45,926 nucleotides of DNA from positions 1-45,926 of the forward strand of contig JADEXV010000030.1 of the NCBI GenBank assembly GCA_015206945.1. Direction: 5' to 3'. Below the pieces are notes generated by a model, which had not been told where the DNA came from, made no database searches, and was given only the letters and a program-made list of their open reading frames with translations. The stretch is from Nostocales cyanobacterium LEGE 12452 (lineage in GTDB: Bacteria; Cyanobacteriota; Cyanobacteriia; Cyanobacteriales; Nostocaceae). Positions 34,343-43,275 of the stretch are shown one piece after another. Every line of letters begins with the position of its first letter. Position 1 is the first letter of the stretch. Made by a program: the position numbers and the translations under genes.

Positions 34343-36082
34343 ATGAAAATAGTTGCAAAAAAGAAACTGTGGAAATATCTGTTTTGGTTAGGCCCTTTCC
34401 TAATTGCTGTCGGCTTAACAGTTGGATTAGTCTCTGAACAGTGGGGATTAATTCCATTAGCATTTCTAATTACGGGAATTGTGATTAGTGGATTGGGGAT
34501 AATATGGCAAAGCTACCAGAGTAACTGGTGGAACCGCCGTTCTACCCAAGCAGGAACTAATGCCCTAGTGGCAACTCTGGCAGTACTAGCAATTTTGGGA
34601 TTGATTAACTTTTTGGGGACTCGCTACCACTTGCGGGCAGACTTAACAGAGGCTCAATTATTTACCCTTGCACCCCAGTCAAGTGAATTAGTAAGGGTTT
34701 TACCACAGCCAGTTAAAGTGTGGGTGTTTGATGTTAACCAGAATCCCCAAGACCGAGAACTGCTAGAAAATTATCAGCGCCAAAGCTCAAAATTTAAATA
34801 CGAGTATATTGACCCCCAAGCTAGACCAGGACTTGCAGAAAAGTTTGGCGTCAAAGATTACGGGGAAGTTTACCTAGAATCTGGCGATAAACGGGAATTA
34901 GTGCAAACAGTAAATCAAAATGAGCGATTGTCAGAAATCAGATTAACTAGTCGCCTGCAACAACTAACAAATTCAACCACAGCCAAAGTTTACTTACTCC
35001 AAGGTCATGGCGAACGCCAACTTTCAGCTGGTAAAGATGCAATATCACAAGCAGTTCAGGGATTAGGCGATAAAAACTTTACAACATCACCGTTGAATTT
35101 AGGAGAAACTTCCAAAGTTCCTCAAGATGCGGCTGTAGTGATAGTAGCTGGCCCCAAACGAGGATTGTTTGAGGGTGAAGTCAAAGCTTTGCAAGACTAT
35201 CTTAATCGCGGCGGTAACTTATTGCTGATGATCGATCCGAATACCGAACCCAAACTTAACAGCTTGCTACAAGAGTGGGGTGTTCGTCTGGATAATCGTT
35301 TAGCAGTCGATGTCTCTGGCGAAAGCGTCGTTGGACTTGGCCCTGCTGCGCCCTTAGTCACAGAATACGGACAGCATCCGATTACCAAAGATTTCGCTAA
35401 CGGCAATTCTTTTTATCCAATTGCCCGACCACTGGAAATTACATCTGTGCCTGGTGTTCAGGCTACTCCACTGCTACAAACCAAACCCTACCCCAGCAGT
35501 TGGGCAGAAAGCGATCTCCAAAGCGAAAAATTAGAGTTTAATGCAGATAAAGACCTGAAAGGGCCTCTAACCTTGGGTGTTGCCTTAACAAGAAAACCAA
35601 CACCCAAATCTACTTCCACTCCCCAACCTGCACCCACACCTTCACCTTTACCATCACCAACCACTCAAAGTAAGACTAGCCCGACTCCTTCCGCTTCTCC
35701 CAAGACTCCGCAAGCGTTACTACCATCACCAACCACTCAAAGCAAGACTTCTCCCACTCCCCCTGCCTCCCCTGCCCCCGTTCCTTCTCCTACTCCCTCA
35801 TCTCAAACAGCTGCCGAGTCACGGTTAGTGGTTTTAGGAAATTCTAATTTCGCCACTGATGGCTTGTTTCAACAGCAACTAAATGGAGATGTATTCCTCA
35901 ACTCAGTTACTTGGCTGAGTCAACAGGATCAGCAACCCCTTTCCATTCGCCCCAAAGAACCGAAAAACCGTCGAATAATCCTGACTACTACCCAAAGCAA
36001 TCTTTTAATATTGTCGTCTTTGTTGGTTTTACCTTTAATTGGTTTTGCGATCGCAGTTATTATTTGGTGGAAACGACGGTAA
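34343..36082 (+). CDS. GldG-like ABC accessory protein
   Basis: A 579-residue membrane-anchored protein of the GldG/ABC_transp_aux group. N-terminal helices at about residues 15-58 and 70-92 ('ALVATLAVLAILGLINFLG') are followed by a periplasmic domain with 'YHLRADLTEAQLFTLAPQ', 'YEYIDPQARPGLAEKFGV', 'VYLLQGHGERQL' and 'GGNLLLMIDPNTEP', typical of this family. Residues about 415-485 are a Pro/Ser/Thr-rich linker with a repeated 'LPSPTTQSKTSPTP' unit, unusual in GldG. It ends with a C-terminal helix (about 550-575). It should work with the ATPase and permease encoded upstream; the gene order ATPase-permease-GldG-DUF4340 is conserved in cyanobacteria. Confidence 0.88.
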   Translation: MKIVAKKKLWKYLFWLGPFLIAVGLTVGLVSEQWGLIPLAFLITGIVISGLGIIWQSYQSNWWNRRSTQAGTNALVATLAVLAILGLINFLGTRYHLRADLTEAQLFTLAPQSSELVRVLPQPVKVWVFDVNQNPQDRELLENYQRQSSKFKYEYIDPQARPGLAEKFGVKDYGEVYLESGDKRELVQTVNQNERLSEIRLTSRLQQLTNSTTAKVYLLQGHGERQLSAGKDAISQAVQGLGDKNFTTSPLNLGETSKVPQDAAVVIVAGPKRGLFEGEVKALQDYLNRGGNLLLMIDPNTEPKLNSLLQEWGVRLDNRLAVDVSGESVVGLGPAAPLVTEYGQHPITKDFANGNSFYPIARPLEITSVPGVQATPLLQTKPYPSSWAESDLQSEKLEFNADKDLKGPLTLGVALTRKPTPKSTSTPQPAPTPSPLPSPTTQSKTSPTPSASPKTPQALLPSPTTQSKTSPTPPASPAPVPSPTPSSQTAAESRLVVLGNSNFATDGLFQQQLNGDVFLNSVTWLSQQDQQPLSIRPKEPKNRRIILTTTQSNLLILSSLLVLPLIGFAIAVIIWWKRR

Positions 36083-36217
36083 GAAGTAAGTTAAGAGTTA
36101 GGAGTTAGGAGTTAGGAGTTAAGAGTTAAGAGGTAAAAGTAGAGACTAGAGAAGAGTTTTTTCTATGCTCAATGACAAATGACGAATGACGAATAACAAA
36201 TGACAAATGATTAAAAA
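36083..36217. repeat. STRR heptamer array (AGTTAGG/AGTTAAG)
   Basis: Six or more tandem heptamers AGTTAGG or AGTTAAG between about 36090 and 36135, then TGACAAATGACGAA-type repeats (36170-36212). Typical short tandemly repeated repetitive sequence of heterocystous cyanobacteria, here inside the operon. Confidence 0.8.
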
Positions 36218-36844
36218 ATGAAATTGCCACGAACGACTTTAATTTTGATACTGCTAGCTCTGGGTTTAGGTGGTTTTGTTTACTTCTATGAAATTCGGGG
36301 TGCAACTCAGCGCGAAGAAATCAAAGAGCAAAAGCAGAAAATTTTCTCTTTTGCAGAAGATGATGTCCAGTCTTTAATAATTAAGACAAACAAAATCACT
36401 CTTAATCTGGAACGTAACCCTGAATCTTCTAGTAAACCCAAGTGGTTAATCAAATCTCCAGTATCGGACCCAGCAAATGACGCTATTGTTTCTTATTTAA
36501 TGGATTTGTTAGTCAAAGGTAATAGCGAACGTACTTTATCAAGTCCAGCAAAAGAGCTTGGAGAATTTGCCTTAGATCCACCCAAAGCAACTATTAATAT
36601 CACCCTGAAAAACCGACAAAGCCATCAGTTGATTTTGGGTAAATCCAACTTTAACGGTCGTTTCTTGTATGCTCAAGCTGACCCTGCTATAAAACCCGAT
36701 GGAAATACAAATGTGCTGTTAGTATCTACAGATTTTGCCAATGCCGTCAATCGGGAATTATCAGAGTGGAAACAACCTGTAGATAATAGTCAGAAGCTAC
36801 CTGGACTCAGCACCCCTTTACCAACTCCGACAAATAGTAAATAA
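36218..36844 (+). CDS. DUF4340 protein of the Gld-type system
   Basis: A 208-residue protein with one N-terminal membrane anchor ('LILILLALGLGGFVYFYEI') and a DUF4340 periplasmic domain: 'FAEDDVQSLIIKTNKITLNL', 'WLIKSPVSDPANDAIVSYLM', 'LDPPKATINITLKN' and 'LILGKSNFNGRFLYAQ' repeats. It ends in a Pro/Thr/Ser-rich tail. DUF4340 proteins are regularly encoded next to GldG-like genes and probably form part of the periplasmic assembly. It closes the four-gene unit that begins at 32335. A promoterless spacer of 97 bases separates it from purU. Confidence 0.88.
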   Translation: MKLPRTTLILILLALGLGGFVYFYEIRGATQREEIKEQKQKIFSFAEDDVQSLIIKTNKITLNLERNPESSSKPKWLIKSPVSDPANDAIVSYLMDLLVKGNSERTLSSPAKELGEFALDPPKATINITLKNRQSHQLILGKSNFNGRFLYAQADPAIKPDGNTNVLLVSTDFANAVNRELSEWKQPVDNSQKLPGLSTPLPTPTNSK

Positions 36845-36940
36845 GCAATTACGCTTTCTGTGGTATGTTTCGGTAACGCACAATGGGTTAGCACATCTGT
36901 GCTACTCTACTTCAAATCTTACTAGTTTTTCTAAGTTACC

Positions 36941-37795
36941 ATGACAAATCCGACAGCAACATTGCTGATTTCCTGCCCCGATCGAAGGGGACTGGTGGCT
37001 AAATTTGCCAATTTCATCTATTCTAACGGTGGTAATATTATCCATGCAGATCAGCACACAGATTTTGCTGCTGAGTTATTTCTCACGCGTATTGAATGGC
37101 AGTTAGATGGGTTCAATTTACCGCGAGAATTTATTGCCCCTGCATTTAATGCGATCGCCCAACCTTTAGGTGCTAAGTGGGAATTACGTTTTTCTGATAC
37201 AGTACCACGCATTGCTATTTGGGTAAGTCGGCAAGACCATTGTCTATTTGATTTAATTTGGCGACAACGCGCTAAAGAATTTGTTGCTGAAATTCCTTTA
37301 ATTATTAGTAATCATTCTAATTTAAAGGTAGTTGCAGAACAATTTAATATCGACTTTCAGCATATTCCCATTAATAAAGATAATAAAGCAGAACAAGAAA
37401 TCCAACAACTAGAATTACTGCGCCAGTACAAAATAGATTTAGTTGTATTGGCAAAATATATGCAGATTGTTAGTGCAGATTTTATTAATCAATTTCCACA
37501 AATTATTAATATACATCATTCATTTTTACCAGCTTTTATCGGAGCAAATCCCTATCACCGAGCTTTTGAACGTGGTGTGAAAATTATTGGTGCAACTGCT
37601 CATTACGCCACTGCTGATTTAGATGCAGGCCCAATTATTGAACAAGATGTGGTGCGAGTTACCCACCGTGATGAAGTTGATGATTTGGTGAGGAAAGGCA
37701 AAGATTTGGAGAGAATTGTATTAGCAAGAGCAGTGCGATCGCATTTACAAAATCGTGTATTAGTCTATGGTAATAGAACAGTAGTATTTGAGTAA
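36941..37795 (+). CDS. purU: Formyltetrahydrofolate deformylase
   Basis: A 284-residue PurU: it hydrolyses 10-formyl-THF to formate and THF, balancing one-carbon pools and feeding formate to purine synthesis. N-terminal ACT domain (about 5-85, 'LLISCPDRRGLVAKFANFIY'), then the formyl-transferase-like domain with 'INIHHSFLPAFIGANPYHRA' (Asn and His of the active site) and 'ATADLDAGPIIEQDV' (catalytic Asp). The ATG follows directly after a spacer; size matches the family. It runs in the same direction as the Gld operon but has no functional link to it. Confidence 0.95.
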   Translation: MTNPTATLLISCPDRRGLVAKFANFIYSNGGNIIHADQHTDFAAELFLTRIEWQLDGFNLPREFIAPAFNAIAQPLGAKWELRFSDTVPRIAIWVSRQDHCLFDLIWRQRAKEFVAEIPLIISNHSNLKVVAEQFNIDFQHIPINKDNKAEQEIQQLELLRQYKIDLVVLAKYMQIVSADFINQFPQIINIHHSFLPAFIGANPYHRAFERGVKIIGATAHYATADLDAGPIIEQDVVRVTHRDEVDDLVRKGKDLERIVLARAVRSHLQNRVLVYGNRTVVFE

Positions 37796-37819
37796 TTTTA
37801 TACCGAAGTAATCCCAGGA

Positions 37820-37876
37820 AGCGATGCCTACGGTGGTCACTGAGCTTTGTCGAAGTGCGGGCTACGCCTACGTAGG
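37820..37876. repeat. Dispersed Nostoc-type repeat, copy 2
   Basis: From 37821 36 bases are identical to the copy at 8492, followed by GCGGGCTACGCCTACGTAGG. Located in the short spacer between purU and the vapC-type gene. Confidence 0.8.
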
Positions 37877-37911
37877 AAGTTGTGAGATAATGTTTTCTAG
37901 CCAGTCGTTTG

Positions 37912-38319
37912 TCAATTATCTATCTCCCAATCTTCAATCAGCAAGTTATTAATCCGCTTAAATTCTCTGGTGTTATGGGTAACAAGGGTTAAATTATTTG
38001 TCAGTGTGATCGCGGCAATTTGTAAATCATAAGCTCCAATTGGAGTGCCTAATGCTTCTAGCTGAGATCGAATAATTCCGAATGTCATTGCTGCGAGATC
38101 GTCAAACGGTAGTGATATAAATTGAGCTAAAAATTCTTGCTGTAAGGTAAGATTCCTTTTTGGGTTGGCACTTTTCATTGCGCCATAAAATAATTCAGAT
38201 TTGACGATTGAGCAAACGGCAATATCTTTAGTAGCAGTGGTTTCTAGTTTCTGCTTTAAGGTGGAATTTTTACCACGCATATAGATAATGCAAGTGTTAG
38301 TATCTAGCAAAAATTTCAC
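37912..38319 (-). CDS. vapC: VapC-type PIN-domain toxin
   Basis: A 135-residue PIN ribonuclease: 'FLLDTNTCIIYM' (D6), 'CSIVKSELFYG' (E42), 'GAYDLQIAA' (D98) and 'TLVTHNTREFKRI' (N116 area) supply the four active-site positions. VapC toxins cut tRNA or rRNA when their antitoxin is lost. The start is GTG at 38319 overlapping the antitoxin stop (GTGA), so the two are co-translated. The toxin follows the antitoxin in normal order. Confidence 0.9.
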   Translation of the reverse strand: MKFLLDTNTCIIYMRGKNSTLKQKLETTATKDIAVCSIVKSELFYGAMKSANPKRNLTLQQEFLAQFISLPFDDLAAMTFGIIRSQLEALGTPIGAYDLQIAAITLTNNLTLVTHNTREFKRINNLLIEDWEIDN

Positions 38320-38660
38320 AGGATGGGTTCGCGTTCTTGTTGTTGTCCTTGAGGATGACGAAAGAATGTTTCATCTTGGATACATCCATAGAATTTAGTC
38401 AAGGGATATTCTGGAGTTTCAATTTGGGTTTCTGCTTGTAGGGACTCAATCAGGGTTTTTAGCAATGTCAAGCCTCGGCTAAGGTCGAGTTCTTCGGTAA
38501 GTTCAGCCAGGGGTGATTGACGGAAGAATTCTGAAAGTTTGGTGGGTTGGTCTGGGTGGGTATTGTGTGTGGTCAAGCTTTGAGCAAGGAATTGGATAAT
38601 ATATAGTTTATCGTTGGGGGAAAGCTGAAGGAGTTGTTGTTCGAGTTCTGGGATAGCCAT
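38316..38660 (-). CDS. vapB: Antitoxin of the VapBC-type pair
   Basis: A 114-residue protein upstream of the PIN toxin and overlapping it by 4 bases. The N-terminal 'LEQQLLQLSPNDKLYIIQFL' is the helical pattern of DUF2281-like antitoxins of cyanobacteria. The C-terminal half ('YPLTKFYGCIQDETFFRHPQ') is not a normal VapB part but is a motif I know from antitoxin-type ORFs of cyanobacteria; it may be the toxin-binding tail. It lacks an evident DNA-binding AbrB domain, so autoregulation is uncertain. The assignment rests mostly on position and overlap. Confidence 0.75.
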   Translation of the reverse strand: MAIPELEQQLLQLSPNDKLYIIQFLAQSLTTHNTHPDQPTKLSEFFRQSPLAELTEELDLSRGLTLLKTLIESLQAETQIETPEYPLTKFYGCIQDETFFRHPQGQQQEREPIL

Positions 38661-38799
38661 GATGGGGTTTAAGTGGAGGATAATTTTATTTTACTTTCAC
38701 TCTTCAGGGGTTAATTTAGTTTGACTCGTTTTTTACCTATTAATAGTTATTGCATTATCTAGATTTATCACAACTCATATAGGATTACTATATACAAAC

Positions 38800-38821
38800 A
38801 AAGTCCGCGTAGGCGGACTTT
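38800..38821. terminator. Perfect 9-bp hairpin, AAAGTCCGC repeat
   Basis: AAAGTCCGC, loop GTAG, GCGGACTTT. It lies 37 bases after the stop of the minus-strand gene at 38858 and might terminate it, though without a T-run; similar sequences are a common spacer repeat in Nostoc-like genomes. Confidence 0.5.
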
Positions 38822-38857
38822 ACAAAAAGACTTATTTCAAGAATTGCCGTAGCTGTT

Positions 38858-40144
38858 TTAGTTAGCTAAAACTACCTCTGTCTCATCTTTCGATTCATCT
38901 CTGATTTTAAAGTAGTAATAAAGATTACCAACAGTTAGGTCTGATGCCTGTTGCAAATTAGATGTAACTAATGTTTTATAACCAGTAATTCCAGCTTGTT
39001 CACTAATATAAAATTCGTACTCTCGACGTAGTTCAGGCTCAAAGAGAAATAACAACTGGTCACGAAGCGAATAGAAATGAGATTTTTCAGCTAAACTCTC
39101 ATATACTAATTGTTCTGGCGGTTCTACTACATTGATTGTAGAGTAGTGAGTATCTGAACTATTAAAATCAGCGCTACTTAAAAGCTTTAATTCTGATGAA
39201 GGAAGCGATCGCATCCAATCAACATGATTTTGCCACGAATCCAATACTGCTAAATCATGATTTTTAATGCGGATAATTTCGGGAAAGAGAAAATCAAGCT
39301 CATCATGTGATTCGCAGCGATTAATCACAGTTAGAGCATCTTGACAAATTTTATCTTGGAGTAGGATCAGGCGATCGCTCACTGCTGAAACCTCATGCTG
39401 CACTTGATAAGTTGCAACAATTGCCTGTTCAATTGCCCAAGCACATTCAAGTCTGCGTAGTTGGCCAGCTGCACAGGTTTCTTCCAGTAGATGCGGATTG
39501 CTGTAATCTGCTAAAGCCGTAAATAACATTCCCCTCACGCCATCAATCTCAGCATTTCTTCGGCTGAAATCTTGCAATTGCATCGCTGAACGGAAGCGGT
39601 TCATCGCCTGGATAAACAGTCCATACGCCCTCACTAAAGCTGTGCGATGTTGTTCAAATTTGATATCTTGGGCTACTTGTTCGATTATTTGTCTAATTTC
39701 TACTCCTTGGTCTTTTAAGGCTTGTTTCAAGTCAATAAAGCCGTTTTTCACTTCCAGCCTCATTTGCTCTACTTCTTTTCTTAATTTCATTGTTTGGTGT
39801 AGGTTGACTGCTGTCAACGCTACACCTGCGATTGTTCCCACACCAATCAAGGCTGTAGTTGCTTGCAGTACACCCAAGCTAGTCTGTATAGTTTGCAAGC
39901 CATTTAATACAGATGTAAAGCCTTGGTGAGTTTGATACATCTGCGCCCCACTCGTAACTAAATTAGAAGCTGCTATCAGTGGAGATAAAGGGCTGTTGTT
40001 AACAGTAGCACCAATAGCATGGCCTACAAACTGTCCGGTAACTGTATCTCTAGCCATGCTTAAAGGTACTCCATTGCTAAAGACTTGTAGATATTTCCCA
40101 GCATCAATACCAGTTTGAATTGCAGGCGCAAATTGGAACAGCAT
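38858..40144 (-). CDS. Helical membrane-associated protein divergent from dynamin
   Basis: A 428-residue protein with no recognised domain. Residues about 1-82 are mixed, 83-112 form a hydrophobic Ala/Gly/Thr/Leu-rich stretch ('LQATTALIGVGTIAGVALTA'), and residues 115-165 are a charged helical coiled-coil-like segment ('KLRKEVEQMRLEVKNGFIDL', 'KQALKDQGVEIRQIIEQVAQ'). The remainder is alpha-helical and acidic with 'RESKDETEVV'-type end. The plan (membrane helix plus coiled coil) suits a dynamin partner or membrane scaffold. The gene is divergent from the TerB-dynamin gene across only 141 bases, which suggests joint regulation. Function is unknown and this pairing is an inference from position. 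Confidence 0.7.
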   Translation of the reverse strand: MLFQFAPAIQTGIDAGKYLQVFSNGVPLSMARDTVTGQFVGHAIGATVNNSPLSPLIAASNLVTSGAQMYQTHQGFTSVLNGLQTIQTSLGVLQATTALIGVGTIAGVALTAVNLHQTMKLRKEVEQMRLEVKNGFIDLKQALKDQGVEIRQIIEQVAQDIKFEQHRTALVRAYGLFIQAMNRFRSAMQLQDFSRRNAEIDGVRGMLFTALADYSNPHLLEETCAAGQLRRLECAWAIEQAIVATYQVQHEVSAVSDRLILLQDKICQDALTVINRCESHDELDFLFPEIIRIKNHDLAVLDSWQNHVDWMRSLPSSELKLLSSADFNSSDTHYSTINVVEPPEQLVYESLAEKSHFYSLRDQLLFLFEPELRREYEFYISEQAGITGYKTLVTSNLQQASDLTVGNLYYYFKIRDESKDETEVVLAN

Positions 40145-40285
40145 ATTTTTAGGTTGCTAAAAGCTAATTTTCTTGAGCCTAACTGGTATAAAAAAGTAAA
40201 GATAACCGTATTTATTCGGTATATTAATTAATTTTGTCTAAATCTGGGCATACTAAGCCTGAAAACTTATCGCCTTACATAGTTT
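40145..40285. promoter_or_regulatory. Shared divergent promoter region
   Basis: 141 bases between the two divergent genes. ACCG (40204-40207) and CGGT (40217-40220) with an 8-base AT spacer form a small dyad that could be an operator. AT-rich blocks ('TATATTAATTAATTTTG') could hold both -10 boxes. No known regulator site was recognised. Confidence 0.4.
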
Positions 40286-42856
40286 ATGGATACTTCACTA
40301 GTTAGCTCTCAGGCTGTTGAGCTATTGTCGCAGATTACCGGACAAAAACTGACTCCAAAAAATCTCACACCACCTGTAATATTTCTGGCAAATTTAGTCG
40401 CAGTGCTACTGGGAGTAATATTTGTAGATGGCACAGTAGCAGAGTCAGAAAAGCAACGTTTACTGACAACCCTTTATCGATTTAGTATTCCAGAAAGTGA
40501 TGTGCGTAAGTTGACACATTTGATGATTAAGGGAGTCAAAGAAAATCAAGTCTATAAGCAAATTAATAGCTTACTAGCATTGGCGGCTCCACTTTCAGAG
40601 TCAGAAAAGCTGTTGTTAATTAGCTTTGGCTATGAAATGTCAGCAGCAGATGGTGAAATTGATCCTCATGAGAAAAAATATTTGGAGATCCTTGCCAAGC
40701 ACTTAGGCATTAAACCACAGCATTTAGGAGTTTTAGAGGCTGGTTTTACTCATCAAGAAAATGCCGAAGCTATTCCTTTAAATGAAGTGCATTTTTTACT
40801 CGACCCTGCTAGGTTCCAAGAACTGGACACTATATTTGTTAAGGCTGCAAGTGATATTATGGCACTTCTACCTGCTAAATCTGCAACTAAAGTAATTAAA
40901 CAGCATAGCAATATACCTTATGGGGAATTAGCAAAGTTTCAAGAACATCGTAAGCAATTAGAAACTTATTGCGATCAAATTTCCCAAATGGTTAGAGATT
41001 GTAATGAGCGTAGTTTCTTCCCTCACGGTTTAATAGAAGAGATAGAAGAGGTATCTAAAAAAATAAAATTACAACGGTTTCGTTTAGCAGTTATAGGCGA
41101 ATTTAGCAAAGGAAAATCAACCTTACTAAATGCCTTACTAGGTGAAGAAATCCAACCTGTGAGAGAAATTCCTTGTAGTGGCGCTGTGACAGTTCTGAAA
41201 TATGGAACGCAAAAGCGAATAATCTGTAGATATCAAAATGGCACACAGGAAGAGATTTCTTTTGAAGAGTATCAACTCAAGGCAACGATTTCAGAAAATG
41301 CAGCTATAGATTGCCTGAGTGAGGAATTGGCTGATTCTCAAATTGATGAAATTGTTTTTGAACATCCTGATTTAGAGTTATGTAGTAGTGGAGTAGAAAT
41401 TGTAGATTCTCCAGGATTAAATGAACACCCTGACCGCACTAAGATAACTCAAAAACTTCTTAAAGATACTGATGCAGTTATTTTCCTAACTAATGCTTCA
41501 TGTTCTCTAACTCAAGTAGAACGCGAGTTACTCCAAGATGTGAAAACTCAACTAAATTATGGTAAAGGAAATGAACCTGTCAACAATCTTTTTGTGGTAG
41601 GAAATTTTATAGATTTAGTACGTAGTGACAAGGGACGTGAGCAGGTGAGACAGAGAATCGAAAGATTTGTAACAGGTCAAAATCCTATAGTGGCAGGTGA
41701 AAACAGAGTTCATTTAATTTCTGCTCAAGCTACGCTGGAGGCAATATTGCAGGGAACTGAAAATGAGTATTTAAAAGCCTTTCAAAATTTTACTCAGTCT
41801 ATTGATAAATTTCTGACTTTTGACAGTGGAAAATTAAAAATTAAGCACTTTATTACTCAAATAAATAGGGTGATACAAAAAAGTATAGATGGATTATATC
41901 AATTTGAGGATATTTTAAAGGGTAAAATTCAAATTTCTGAAACAGAAAAGCAGAAAATATTAGAAAACATAGGAGAAGCTAGTGGGCGAGATATCAAAAT
42001 TAAAAATTTAGCAGAAATTCAACAAAAAGAAGTAATTAAACAAGCTACTGATTCATGGACTAAGTGGCGTGAAGAACTGAAAGAAAATATTACTCAAAAA
42101 AGTAAAGACTGGAATTCGTTACACAATCCTGTTTTTAGTCAAGACAAACTAATTAAAGATTACATAAATAAATTTACTGCCACTATATCACAAGAGATAG
42201 ATATATGGGGGAATAAACAACTTAAAGATGTCATTTTGCTCAAAAGCATTGAAGATTTAGATGCAAAAATAGCTGATGAATTAAATGCAATTCAAAGCGA
42301 ATTTCAGAGCATAGATATGCATATACAAACAAATTTAAGTCAACAACTTAAGCTTTCAATAAATGGTATCAATGATGACTTTACGGGTTTCGGAGGAATT
42401 GGTGGTGGTCTTGGAATTGGTGCTTTAGCTGCTGGATTAATGGTATTTACAGGCCTTGGTTTTATTGCCATAATTGTTGCAAGCGTAGTTGCTGCAATTG
42501 CAGGTTCGTTTGGTTTTGGAATGCTAGATTCTGATGGGCTAAAAGATAAAATAAAGGGAAAAATAATTGAAATAGGATTTCAAAAATTTAATGAGTCAAT
42601 GGATAAAAATAAATTACCCGCGAAGTTAGATGAAATTGTTGGCTCAGTCTTTAATAGCCGAGTTGAATCAGCCAGTCGAGTCATCGCACAAGCGATCGCA
42701 CTTTACGAAAACCTCCTAGAACAGCAAGAAAAAGCTCACAACGAAACTCTGGAACAACGTGAGGCTGAAAAGATGTGGATTTACCAAAAGCGCGAAGAAC
42801 TTGAGCAGGTACAGAATGGACTAGAAGTCATTCTCAGTAAATGCACTATTGTTTAA
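40286..42856 (+). CDS. TerB-domain dynamin-like GTPase
   Basis: An 856-residue bacterial dynamin. Residues about 20-155 are a TerB-like helical domain with acidic loops 'DGTVAESEK' and 'ADGEIDPHEK' (a repeated motif of the family). The GTPase domain starts near 265: P-loop 'GEFSKGKST' (271-279), 'IPCSGAVTVL' (switch I with conserved Thr), 'VEIVDSPGLNEHPDR' (D374-G377, G3) and 'VVGNFIDLV' (N440/D443, G4). Long helical segments follow (about 520-690), with a hydrophobic hairpin (701-747, 'ALAAGLMVFTGLGFIAIIVA') that should insert in a membrane, and a coiled-coil C-terminus. Bacterial dynamins remodel or repair membranes, and some protect against phage; TerB domains are known from tellurite and stress systems. 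Fusion of both is the striking point. Confidence 0.88.
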   Translation: MDTSLVSSQAVELLSQITGQKLTPKNLTPPVIFLANLVAVLLGVIFVDGTVAESEKQRLLTTLYRFSIPESDVRKLTHLMIKGVKENQVYKQINSLLALAAPLSESEKLLLISFGYEMSAADGEIDPHEKKYLEILAKHLGIKPQHLGVLEAGFTHQENAEAIPLNEVHFLLDPARFQELDTIFVKAASDIMALLPAKSATKVIKQHSNIPYGELAKFQEHRKQLETYCDQISQMVRDCNERSFFPHGLIEEIEEVSKKIKLQRFRLAVIGEFSKGKSTLLNALLGEEIQPVREIPCSGAVTVLKYGTQKRIICRYQNGTQEEISFEEYQLKATISENAAIDCLSEELADSQIDEIVFEHPDLELCSSGVEIVDSPGLNEHPDRTKITQKLLKDTDAVIFLTNASCSLTQVERELLQDVKTQLNYGKGNEPVNNLFVVGNFIDLVRSDKGREQVRQRIERFVTGQNPIVAGENRVHLISAQATLEAILQGTENEYLKAFQNFTQSIDKFLTFDSGKLKIKHFITQINRVIQKSIDGLYQFEDILKGKIQISETEKQKILENIGEASGRDIKIKNLAEIQQKEVIKQATDSWTKWREELKENITQKSKDWNSLHNPVFSQDKLIKDYINKFTATISQEIDIWGNKQLKDVILLKSIEDLDAKIADELNAIQSEFQSIDMHIQTNLSQQLKLSINGINDDFTGFGGIGGGLGIGALAAGLMVFTGLGFIAIIVASVVAAIAGSFGFGMLDSDGLKDKIKGKIIEIGFQKFNESMDKNKLPAKLDEIVGSVFNSRVESASRVIAQAIALYENLLEQQEKAHNETLEQREAEKMWIYQKREELEQVQNGLEVILSKCTIV

Positions 42857-42939
42857 TCGCCTTCCTTACAGGCTTCAATTCTTAACAAGGGCTGTGATCG
42901 CAGAAATTTGCCCACCTGAATGGCGGGCTATGAGGTACT

Positions 42940-43266
42940 TTACTTGAGTGGATCGTGTCCCCAATTTTTCAAAGAATAGCACCAGCGCGTGTGTTCCAAA
43001 TCACCCGATGGCTGTTGTGCAATATGACGATGGACGTAACTAATAACTTTCTTCATGTGCGAAAGATCATCGTTGGTGTAATCATCCTTTTTCTGCAATA
43101 GCTGGATAATACGCCGTCCAGATTTATGACCGATTGACTCATCGTCGCCATCCTTTTGCCCGACAGTTTGTGACTCATCCGTATCTAGCCAAGACTCTAG
43201 TTCTTTAGGTGTCATATTGACAGCTTGATGAAACTCGTCAATCACCGCTTTAACATCTTTACTCAT
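42940..43266 (-). CDS. DUF3140 family protein
   Basis: A 108-residue DUF3140 protein: 'EFHQAVNMTPKELESWLDTD' then 'GHKSGRRIIQLLQKKDDYTN' and 'DLSHMKKVISYVHRHIAQQP' and 'HTRWCYSLKNWGHDPLK' match this small soluble family of unknown function. It lies 9 bases downstream of the DUF2945 gene on the same strand, so the two are probably one operon. Such gene pairs appear together in cyanobacteria and other bacteria; the partner is often called a plasmid- or stress-linked protein. Confidence 0.88.
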   Translation of the reverse strand: MSKDVKAVIDEFHQAVNMTPKELESWLDTDESQTVGQKDGDDESIGHKSGRRIIQLLQKKDDYTNDDLSHMKKVISYVHRHIAQQPSGDLEHTRWCYSLKNWGHDPLK

Positions 43267-43275
43267 GACTAAGCA

